From Flavobacteriaceae bacterium (GTDB taxonomy: Bacteria > Bacteroidota > Bacteroidia > Flavobacteriales > Flavobacteriaceae), in NCBI GenBank assembly GCA_013003145.1, contig JABDLH010000143.1, positions 1-12,295 of the forward strand: 12,295 nt of DNA, given 5' to 3'. Positions 1 through 5,277 of the stretch are shown here, one piece after another (the first letter of the stretch is position 1; every line of letters starts with the position of its first letter). The position numbers and the translations under genes are program-made. The notes under the pieces were generated by a model. It saw nothing but the letters and a program-made list of their open reading frames with translations, was not told where the DNA came from and searched no databases.

Positions 1-1877
1 CTCCCGGATACCCCGGTAACTACGGTGAGCACGTTTAATGGGAATGTCACATCTATGTTTTTAAGGTTGTGTTCCCTCGCACCCCTGATCTCTATCTTAT
101 TTTTAAAACTCCTTCTCTTCTCAGGAACCGCAATTTCTAAAGTTCCATTGAGGTAGCCGGCCGTGAGTGATTCTGATTCCAGCACCTCGTCCAGGGTGCC
201 ATGGGCGACCACTTCGCCCCCATGAGTTCCTGCATAGGGTCCTATATCGATCACCTCGTCTGCAGCTTTCATGATGTCTTCATCGTGTTCTACCACGATA
301 ACGGTATTGCCAAGATCCCTAAGGGATATGAGCACTTCTATCAGGTTTTCGGTATCCTTGGGATGTAAGCCTATACTGGGTTCATCCAGGATGTACATAG
401 ATCCGACCAGGCTGCTACCCAGGGAGGTAGCCAGGTTGATCCGCTGGCTTTCACCTCCGGAAAGACTATTAGACTTCCGGTTCAGGGTGAGGTAACTGAG
501 TCCAACTTTACTGAGAAAACCCAGGCGCGTATTGATCTCCTTCAACAGGCGGTTCGCGATCTGTTGATCATGTTCTTCTAACTGCAGGTTTTTAAAGAAA
601 CCCGATAATTCATCTATGGGCAGACTTACCAGTTCAGATATGGCTTTCCCTGATACTTTTACGTAGCCTGCTTCTTTCCTTAATCTTTTGCCCTGGCAGA
701 CACTGCATTTGGTTTTTCCACGGTAACGGGACAGCATGACCCGGTTCTGTATTTTGTAACTCTTTTCCTCCAGCTTGCTGAAAAAAGCGTCGAGGCCGGT
801 GAAATACGAGTTCCCATTCCAAACCAATGCTCTCTGTTCTTCGGTGAGTTCAAACCAGGGTTTGTGAATAGGGAAATCAAATTTATAGGCATTATTGACC
901 AGTTGATCACGGTACCAGGACATACTTTCTCCCCTCCAGGGAAAAACCGCATTCTCGTAAACCGATAAGGCTGTATTAGGGATGACCAGGTCTTCATCTA
1001 TACCGATCACATCCCCGTACCCCTCGCATTTGGGGCATGCCCCATAAGGATTGTTAAAGCTGAATAAATGAACATTGGGTTCCAGGAACTGCAAGCCGTC
1101 CAGTTCAAACTTATTGCTGAAACTGGCCTGTTCCTCACCATCCAGGCTTCTGACGATGCATTCGCCTTTTCCCTCAAAGAATGCAGTGTCTACGGCATTG
1201 GCCAGCCGGTTATAAAAATCTTCGTCTTCTTTGGTAATGATTCGGTCCACAACCAGGAAAAATTTGCGACCCAGGTCTTCCGGAACCTCTTCTATCCGGA
1301 TCACCTCGTCATTGTAGAGTATCCTGGCATATCCTTGCTTGGATAAGAACTGAACCGACTTAAGTATTTCCCTGTCTTGGGGAATTTCTATAGGCGCCAG
1401 CAATAAGAGTTTGGTGCCTTCTTCAAAAGTGCGAACATGGTCTACCACATCACTGACCGTATGTTTTTTAACTTCCTTACCCGAAACCGGGGAATAGGTC
1501 TTCCCAATCCTCGCGTAGAGTAGTTTAAGGTAATCGTAGATCTCTGTAGTGGTTCCCACGGTAGAGCGGGGGTTTGTGGCATTAACTTTTTGCTCTATGG
1601 CGATGGCTGGAGCGATACCCTTTATATAGTCTACTTTGGGCTTATCCAGTTTACCCAGGAATTGCCGGGCGTAAGAGGATAAGCTTTCTACATACCTGCG
1701 CTGACCTTCTGCGTACAAGGTGTCAAAGGCCAGGCTTGATTTCCCGGATCCGGAAAGCCCGGTAATCACCACGAGCCTGTTCCTTGGGATCACCACATCT
1801 ATATTCTTCAGATTGTGGAGTTTGGCCCCTTTAATTATAATATTGTGCTTTGGGTTAACTTCAGTAATATCGGGCAT
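1..1877 (-). CDS. uvrA: Excinuclease ABC subunit A (UvrA), C-terminal part outside the window
   Basis: UvrA is the ATP-driven damage sensor of nucleotide excision repair. It dimerises, scans DNA with UvrB and hands over the lesion. I read one open minus-strand frame from the ATG at 1877 to the left edge, about 625 codons of a protein usually near 930-950. Visible in order: Walker A GLSGSGKS at residues 40-47; [14 protein letters not shown] just after it; the first half of the inserted zinc site CPKCEG near residue 280, within [13 protein letters not shown]; the second half CSVCQGKR near 390; ABC signature SGGESQR near 470; Walker [12 protein letters not shown] near 490-500; then the second ATPase domain, beginning NLKNIDV and cut inside its Walker A (VTGVSG) at the edge. 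The frame is the same at both ends, so no frameshift is apparent. A TAnnTTTG element lies a few bases upstream of the start. The family assignment is very secure. Confidence 0.97.
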   Translation of the reverse strand, partial: MPDITEVNPKHNIIIKGAKLHNLKNIDVVIPRNRLVVITGLSGSGKSSLAFDTLYAEGQRRYVESLSSYARQFLGKLDKPKVDYIKGIAPAIAIEQKVNATNPRSTVGTTTEIYDYLKLLYARIGKTYSPVSGKEVKKHTVSDVVDHVRTFEEGTKLLLLAPIEIPQDREILKSVQFLSKQGYARILYNDEVIRIEEVPEDLGRKFFLVVDRIITKEDEDFYNRLANAVDTAFFEGKGECIVRSLDGEEQASFSNKFELDGLQFLEPNVHLFSFNNPYGACPKCEGYGDVIGIDEDLVIPNTALSVYENAVFPWRGESMSWYRDQLVNNAYKFDFPIHKPWFELTEEQRALVWNGNSYFTGLDAFFSKLEEKSYKIQNRVMLSRYRGKTKCSVCQGKRLRKEAGYVKVSGKAISELVSLPIDELSGFFKNLQLEEHDQQIANRLLKEINTRLGFLSKVGLSYLTLNRKSNSLSGGESQRINLATSLGSSLVGSMYILDEPSIGLHPKDTENLIEVLISLRDLGNTVIVVEHDEDIMKAADEVIDIGPYAGTHGGEVVAHGTLDEVLESESLTAGYLNGTLEIAVPEKRRSFKNKIEIRGAREHNLKNIDVTFPLNVLTVVTGVSG

Positions 1878-1894
1878 AGGAGTCGTTAAAGTGG

Positions 1895-1902
1895 CAAAGA
1901 TA
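1895..1902 (-). promoter_or_regulatory. Putative Bacteroidota-type -7 element for uvrA
   Basis: Read on the minus strand, these bases are TATCTTTG, a full match to the Bacteroidota -7 consensus TAnnTTTG. It lies 17 bp before the uvrA ATG, which implies a leader of only about 10 bases. No TTG sits at the usual -33 distance; the nearest leaves a spacer of about 14 bp. The call rests on the -7 match and its position. Confidence 0.5.
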
Positions 1903-1971
1903 CGATAGAAACAATTCAATAGCCAGAGCTGATCCGATAAGGCGAAAAAAGGACGCAATCAGGGTCGCTTA

Positions 1972-2002
1972 TTTTGGTGGCGCAAAATTTTGTTTATATT
2001 TG
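1972..2002 (+). promoter_or_regulatory. Putative promoter of the first sigma factor gene (TTTTG-N18-TATATTTG)
   Basis: TTTTG at 1972-1976 is followed after 18 bp by TATATTTG at 1995-2002. This matches the Bacteroidota primary-sigma pattern of a -33 TTG and a -7 TAnnTTTG at a usual spacing, and is the best two-part promoter in the window. Transcription would begin near 2009, giving a leader of about 120 nt before the ATG at 2128. That leader holds the inverted repeat described separately. Confidence 0.6.
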
Positions 2003-2088
2003 AAGCAGCAAACCACAAGAATAACCGCCTATACGCGCAATTTTACTTTTTTTGATTTAATACTAAATAACCTACGTCCCGTAACCTC

Positions 2089-2104
2089 ATACCGGGACCG
2101 GTAT
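2089..2104 (+). promoter_or_regulatory. Inverted repeat in the leader of the first sigma gene
   Basis: ATACCGG (2089-2095) and its exact reverse complement CCGGTAT (2098-2104) are separated by two bases and end 23 bp before the sigma start. The right arm overlaps an alternative pairing, GTCCCG (2076-2081) with CGGGAC (2093-2098), and the two cannot form together. It could be a DNA operator dyad or part of a leader RNA fold. I see no similar repeat before the second sigma gene. Confidence 0.35.
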
Positions 2105-2127
2105 TTTAACCAAAATAAGTAAGCCGT

Positions 2128-2709
2128 ATGGAAGTACAGATCGATGATTCGATATTAGTAAGGGACTACATTCAAGGAGACGAAAAAGCACTGGAGCTCC
2201 TATTAAAAAAACATAATCAACGTATTGTAAGTTTTATCTACTCCAAGGTCAGGGACCGTGACATTGCAGAAGATATTTTCCAGGACACCTTTATCAAGGT
2301 CATAAGAACCCTTAAAAAAGGATCTTATAGCGAAGAAGGTAAATTTTTACCCTGGGTAATGCGTATTGCACACAACCTGATCATAGACCATTTCCGCAGG
2401 AACAAGAAAATGCCCAAATACCAAGGCAATAAAGAGTTCGACATTTTTTCCATCCTCAGTGACGGGGAACTCAATGCAGAGCGCAGGCTGATCAAGGACC
2501 AGATAGAGTCAGATCTCACTATTTTAGTAGAGCAATTACCTGAAGATCAGAAAGAAGTACTTACTATGCGTATCTACAAAGACATGAGTTTTAAGGAAAT
2601 CGCCGATATTACGGGGGTTAGCATCAATACCGCTTTGGGTAGAATGCGTTACGCCCTCATCAATATCCGTAAGATGGTAGAGAAGAATAATATAGTTTTA
2701 ACGAATTAA
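2128..2709 (+). CDS. ECF-type RNA polymerase sigma factor, copy 1
   Basis: A 193-residue sigma-70 family protein of ECF size. It has region 2 (about residues 22-92, with DRDIAEDIFQDTFIKV and the LPWVMRIAHNLIIDHFRR core-binding/-10 recognition helices) and region 4 (about 137-185, with LPEDQKEVLTMRIY and the helix-turn-helix SFKEIADITGVSINTALGRMR). There is no region 1.1 or 3, and no extra C-terminal domain. It would redirect RNA polymerase to a dedicated promoter set; the target genes cannot be read from the sequence. Copy 2 lies about 540 bp downstream and is about 74% identical by hand count without gaps, with helices nearly unchanged and most differences in the region 2-4 linker. No membrane anti-sigma gene adjoins it; instead a 47-codon open frame follows. 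A Bacteroidota-type promoter lies about 125 bp upstream. The family is certain and the regulon unknown. Confidence 0.95.
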   Translation: MEVQIDDSILVRDYIQGDEKALELLLKKHNQRIVSFIYSKVRDRDIAEDIFQDTFIKVIRTLKKGSYSEEGKFLPWVMRIAHNLIIDHFRRNKKMPKYQGNKEFDIFSILSDGELNAERRLIKDQIESDLTILVEQLPEDQKEVLTMRIYKDMSFKEIADITGVSINTALGRMRYALINIRKMVEKNNIVLTN

Positions 2710-2753
2710 TTGGTAGTAGAACGATAAAAACCACGTTTCATATACGCTAGTGC

Positions 2754-2771
2754 GTTATCCTATTGTATAAC
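2754..2771 (+). promoter_or_regulatory. Small inverted repeat before small protein 1, shared with copy 2
   Basis: GTTAT and ATAAC (5-bp arms) flank an 8-base loop inside TGCGTTAT-N6-GTATAAC, ending 11 bp before the ATG at 2783. The matching position before the second small gene reads TGCGTTAT-N6-GTAAC, also GTTA...TAAC with an 8-base loop. TGCGTTAT starts 32 and 33 bp before the two ATGs. The stems are short and AT-rich, so a folded RNA is only tentative. A shared protein site, a promoter or a remnant of the duplication are alternatives. Confidence 0.3.
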
Positions 2772-2782
2772 AAAACTATCAT

Positions 2783-2926
2783 ATGAAACACTGCTACCCC
2801 CATCCCGTTCCAGCTTGTAGATTAGTTAAGGCCCGCCCGGAAACCATCAACTTCCTGCTGTCCTATTCCCGCTCACTACATGTGAGCAAACACAGGGAAC
2901 TGGTTTTTACAAGCAACAAGAACTAA
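2783..2926 (+). CDS. Small conserved protein 1 (47 aa), partner of sigma copy 1, function unknown
   Basis: ATG at 2783 opens a 47-codon frame ending in TAA, 73 bp after the sigma stop and 23 bp before a terminator. I do not recognise a named family. The evidence that it is real is a second frame of exactly 47 codons in the same place after sigma copy 2. Aligned without gaps, 23 of 47 residues agree, and 18 of 21 agree in the core at residues 12-32, pattern CRLxKARPETIxFLLxYSRSL. The core looks like a short amphipathic helix after a basic turn. No signal peptide or membrane span is evident, so it is probably cytoplasmic. This copy has two cysteines (4 and 12); only Cys12 is shared. Co-transcription with the sigma gene is likely because I see no terminator between them. 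A role as sigma regulator or partner is inference from position only. Confidence 0.7.
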   Translation: MKHCYPHPVPACRLVKARPETINFLLSYSRSLHVSKHRELVFTSNKN

Positions 2927-2949
2927 TACTCCTTATACCTTATATATAT

Positions 2950-2976
2950 AAAGCCCTCTCTTTGAGGGCTTTTTTA
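2950..2976 (+). terminator. Intrinsic terminator after sigma/small-protein module 1
   Basis: AAAGCCCTC (2950-2958) pairs perfectly with GAGGGCTTT (2964-2972) across a five-base loop and runs into a T-rich tract. This is a textbook intrinsic terminator, and its position just after the 47-codon frame supports that frame as the last gene of the unit. Confidence 0.9.
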
Positions 2977-3251
2977 TTTTCCCTCCCCGGGGGTATTAGC
3001 CTTGCCGCTCTTATATAATCGAGCTCATAGGGCGCTGCCAACTCCGAAATATTCCTTTTAGTATACCCACAAATGATAATATTGCCTGTTTACATCAAAA
3101 AATCGTTGTTTGACAACATACTTTTTTCGCCGGGGGGTCATTATGGTACTTTTAAACTGTGATTAAGACAAAGAGTCACGGCAGCATTAAAAAAGCGACC
3201 ATCAACCTTTATTAATATCCCAGGTTTCTGACCTCGAAAAAACAACGACAC
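2977..3251. other. Intergenic region upstream of the second sigma gene
   Basis: From the module 1 terminator to the second sigma start I find no convincing frame on either strand. The stretch must carry the promoter of sigma copy 2, but no full TTG/TAnnTTTG pair is visible; the nearest -7-like strings are TACTTTTT (3119-3126) and TACTTTTA (3147-3154). A small odd palindrome GTTGT-TTG-ACAAC lies at 3105-3117. A run of six G occurs at 3132-3137. None of these is strong enough to call. Confidence 0.5.
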
Positions 3252-3836
3252 ATGGCACAAGCAATTGATGATTCAGTATTAGTAAGAGATTACATCAGCG
3301 GAGACGAACATGCGCTGGAAATACTGATCCGCAGACACAACCAGAGAATCACCAGTTTTATCTACTCTAAAGTCATGGATCGTGACATTGCAGAAGATAT
3401 CTTCCAGGATACCTTTATCAAGGTGATCAATACCCTTAAGAAAGGTAATTACAGTGAAGAAGGTAAATTCCTTCCATGGGTCATGAGGATTGCCCACAAC
3501 CTGATCATCGACTTTTTCAGAAAGAACAAGCGGATGCCAAAATTTGAGGGTAGTGATGACTTTAATATCTTCTCTGTGATCGGGGATGAGGATCTCAATG
3601 CAGAAGGCATGATTATTAAGGAGCAGGTAGACAGTGACCTGGAATTATTGATCGATGAACTGCCCGAGGATCAGAAAGAGGTTTTGGTGATGCGAATTTA
3701 CAGGGACATGAGTTTTAAAGAGATCTCTGAGAACACAGGAGTGAGTATCAATACAGCACTGGGACGTATGCGATATGCTCTGATTAACCTAAGGAAGATC
3801 ATTCAAAAACACAATATCGTACTTACCGATATGTAA
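3252..3836 (+). CDS. ECF-type RNA polymerase sigma factor, copy 2
   Basis: A 194-residue tandem paralogue of the sigma factor at 2128. Region 2 (DRDIAEDIFQDTFIKV, LPWVMRIAHNLIIDFFRK) and region 4 (LPEDQKEVLVMRIY, SFKEISENTGVSINTALGRMR) are intact, so both copies should be functional. The recognition-helix stretch TGVSINTALGRMRYALIN is identical in the two, which suggests overlapping -35 preferences. Differences cluster in the linker, about residues 98-136, and at the N-terminus. The upstream DNA differs from that of copy 1, so expression may be controlled separately. A 47-codon small gene follows 68 bp downstream, as for copy 1. Sequence divergence shows the duplication is not recent. Regulon and trigger are unknown. 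Confidence 0.95.
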   Translation: MAQAIDDSVLVRDYISGDEHALEILIRRHNQRITSFIYSKVMDRDIAEDIFQDTFIKVINTLKKGNYSEEGKFLPWVMRIAHNLIIDFFRKNKRMPKFEGSDDFNIFSVIGDEDLNAEGMIIKEQVDSDLELLIDELPEDQKEVLVMRIYRDMSFKEISENTGVSINTALGRMRYALINLRKIIQKHNIVLTDM

Positions 3837-3874
3837 TAGCTAAAATCTCTGAGCAATATTTCCATAATGGTTGC

Positions 3875-3890
3875 GTTATTAAGTCGTAAC
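3875..3890 (+). promoter_or_regulatory. Small inverted repeat before small protein 2, shared with copy 1
   Basis: GTTA (3875-3878) and TAAC (3887-3890) flank an 8-base loop within TGCGTTAT-N6-GTAAC, 14 bp before the ATG at 3905. It corresponds to the element at 2754-2771, which has one extra base pair in the stem. Both are followed three bases later by ACTAT. The arms are short, so this is a tentative regulatory element. Confidence 0.3.
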
Positions 3891-3904
3891 TATACTATAA
3901 GCAC

Positions 3905-4048
3905 ATGGAAAAAATTTACTCCGAGGAAAAAAATCTTTGCAGGCTGTCAAAGGCCCGCCCAGAGACCATACGTTTTTTACTGGATTATTCCAGGTCGTTA
4001 AAGATCCTAGCTTATCAGGGTTTTAAATTCGAGGCCAATATCAACTAG
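3905..4048 (+). CDS. Small conserved protein 2 (47 aa), partner of sigma copy 2, function unknown
   Basis: ATG at 3905 opens a 47-codon frame ending in TAG, 68 bp after sigma copy 2 and 10 bp before a terminator stem. It has the same length as small protein 1 and the same core at residues 12-32 (CRLSKARPETIRFLL then DYSRSL), plus shared Tyr5, Phe42, Asn45 and Asn47. The N-terminus is acidic and charged (MEKIYSEEKN) where copy 1 is Pro/His-rich, so the ends have diverged while the core held. That pattern suggests selection on the core. No membrane span or signal is visible. I recognise no named family; a sigma-associated regulatory peptide is the simplest guess, but the sequence shows only linkage and conservation. 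Confidence 0.7.
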   Translation: MEKIYSEEKNLCRLSKARPETIRFLLDYSRSLKILAYQGFKFEANIN

Positions 4049-4058
4049 AAAATTTCAG

Positions 4059-4085
4059 AGACCCGTTAAAAGCGGGTCTTTTTCT
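4059..4085 (+). terminator. Intrinsic terminator of module 2, overlapping the 3' end of nth
   Basis: AGACCCG (4059-4065) pairs with CGGGTCT (4073-4079) across a seven-base loop, followed by a T-rich stretch on the plus strand. The loop contains the stop codon of the convergent nth gene (4066-4068), and the right arm encodes its last residues (Thr-Arg-Phe and part of a Lys codon). On the minus strand the tail is less T-rich, so it should mainly serve the plus-strand sigma module. Confidence 0.85.
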
Positions 4086-4731
4086 TTTTATTATACGCAT
4101 CAATCACTTTTCGTCTCCCTATCGTTTTGGTGATCGGGTCTTTATCAAGGTCCCATCCCCGTGCCTGGCAGAATTCCCGACCATACCAAATGATCTGTAA
4201 ATGTAATTCGTTCCACAAGGCTTCAGGAAATAGTCTTTTGGCATCCTTCTCGGTCTGTACTACGTTCTTTCCATTAGAAAATCCCCATCGATACATCAAC
4301 CTGTGAATATGGGTGTCTACGGGGAAAGCAGGTGTCCCGAAGGCCTGGGAGACCACCACGCTGGCTGTTTTATGACCTACACCGGGCAGGGTCTTTAATA
4401 ACTCCAATTCCCTGGGAACTTCCCCTTCAAAATCTTCAATCAGGATTTCTGATAGCCTGTGTATTGCCTTGGCCTTGGTGGGAGACAGCCCGACCGGCCT
4501 GATGATTTCCCGGATCTCGTCTACCTCCAGTTGTACCATCTTATAAGGGTTGTCTGCCCTCTGGAATAGGAGGGGAGTAACCTGGTTTACCCGTACATCA
4601 GTACTCTGGGCAGACAATAGTACAGCTATTAATAGGGTATAAGGATCCTTATGGTCCAGGGGAACCGGAATTTCCGGGTAGATTTCCTGTAGCGTCTCTA
4701 TTACAAAGGCAACTTTTTCAGACTTGGTCAT
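4066..4731 (-). CDS. nth: Endonuclease III-type DNA glycosylase (Nth) without the iron-sulfur cysteines
   Basis: Base-excision repair glycosylase/AP lyase for oxidised pyrimidines. It has the helix-hairpin-helix LPGVGHKTASVV with the catalytic lysine and, 18 residues on, the catalytic aspartate in FPVDTHIHRL. I chose the ATG at 4731, which begins MTKSEK and gives 221 residues with catalytic Lys121 and Asp139, matching Lys120/Asp138 of E. coli Nth. An in-frame ATG at 4758 would add nine residues and leave only 24 bp before the divergent bcp start. Unusually, the C-terminal [4Fe-4S] loop is absent: where four cysteines (C-x6-C-x2-C-x5-C) are expected, the sequence reads GREFCQARGWDLDKD, with the protein's only cysteine. 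The core is intact, so a cluster-free active glycosylase is likely. The coding end forms part of the terminator of the opposing sigma module. Confidence 0.93.
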   Translation of the reverse strand: MTKSEKVAFVIETLQEIYPEIPVPLDHKDPYTLLIAVLLSAQSTDVRVNQVTPLLFQRADNPYKMVQLEVDEIREIIRPVGLSPTKAKAIHRLSEILIEDFEGEVPRELELLKTLPGVGHKTASVVVSQAFGTPAFPVDTHIHRLMYRWGFSNGKNVVQTEKDAKRLFPEALWNELHLQIIWYGREFCQARGWDLDKDPITKTIGRRKVIDAYNKKKKTRF

Positions 4732-4782
4732 TTTCGTATTTTTAGGGCTGAACTGCAAAAACGCGAAGTTAAAAAAGAAACT

Positions 4783-5238
4783 ATGAAAAGACTAGAAGTA
4801 GGAGACAAGGTACCGGATTTCACCTCCAAAGACCAGGATGGCAACCCGGTAAAACTTTCAGATTACAAGGGCCAAAAACTCATCGTATTTTTTTACCCGA
4901 GGGCTAATACTCCCGGCTGTACTGCAGAGGCATGTGACCTCAGGGATCACTACCAGGAGTTTAAAGACCAGGGCTACGCCCTTCTTGGTGTAAGTGAAGA
5001 CACAGAAAAGAAGCAATCTAATTTTAAAGAAAAGTACGAGCTGCCTTTTCCTTTGCTCGCGGATACGGATCATACCGTTCTTGAAACCTTCGGAGTCTGG
5101 GGTGAAAAGAAATTTATGGGTAAGGTGTATGACGGAATTCACCGTACCACTTTTGTGATCGATGAAAAAGGAGTTGTAGAACGAGTGATTGATAAAGTGA
5201 AGACCAAGGCGCATGCCGCCCAGTTGCTGAACGAATAA
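4783..5238 (+). CDS. bcp: Thioredoxin-dependent peroxiredoxin, BCP/PrxQ type
   Basis: A 151-residue cytoplasmic peroxiredoxin that reduces hydrogen peroxide and organic hydroperoxides using thioredoxin. The peroxidatic cysteine is Cys46 in the PRANTPGC motif and the resolving cysteine is Cys51, five residues later, the hallmark of the BCP/PrxQ helix-internal disulfide. Start and end match the family (MKRLEVGDKVPDF; ending near HAAQLLNE). The gene is divergent from nth, so the two may share a control region; the upstream DNA is A-rich and shows no clear -7 element. A bidirectional terminator follows immediately. Confidence 0.97.
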   Translation: MKRLEVGDKVPDFTSKDQDGNPVKLSDYKGQKLIVFFYPRANTPGCTAEACDLRDHYQEFKDQGYALLGVSEDTEKKQSNFKEKYELPFPLLADTDHTVLETFGVWGEKKFMGKVYDGIHRTTFVIDEKGVVERVIDKVKTKAHAAQLLNE

Positions 5239-5240
5239 AA

Positions 5241-5266
5241 AAAACCCCGCATTTGCGGGATTTTTC
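5241..5266. terminator. Bidirectional intrinsic terminator between bcp and the 485-aa gene
   Basis: CCCGC (5246-5250) pairs with GCGGG (5255-5259) over an ATTT loop. A run of A lies on the left and a run of T on the right, so the hairpin has a U-tract in either direction. It sits 7 bp past the bcp stop and about 12 bp past the stop of the convergent gene, and should end both transcripts. Confidence 0.9.
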
Positions 5267-5277
5267 TATTTGGTGTT

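Noticed and set aside
634..997. Minus-strand frames of 62 and 105 codons within uvrA, which could suggest a broken uvrA
   Set aside because: They are in other frames of the same strand. The UvrA frame is open throughout, and the frame at 1877 agrees with the one at the left edge, so uvrA is not broken.
2940..2950. TA dinucleotide run as a repeat element
   Set aside because: It is only about five units long and sits at the foot of the terminator, where AT-rich sequence is ordinary.
3105..3117. GTTGT-TTG-ACAAC palindrome upstream of sigma copy 2 as an operator
   Set aside because: Five-base arms are common by chance, and no second copy or promoter is aligned with it.
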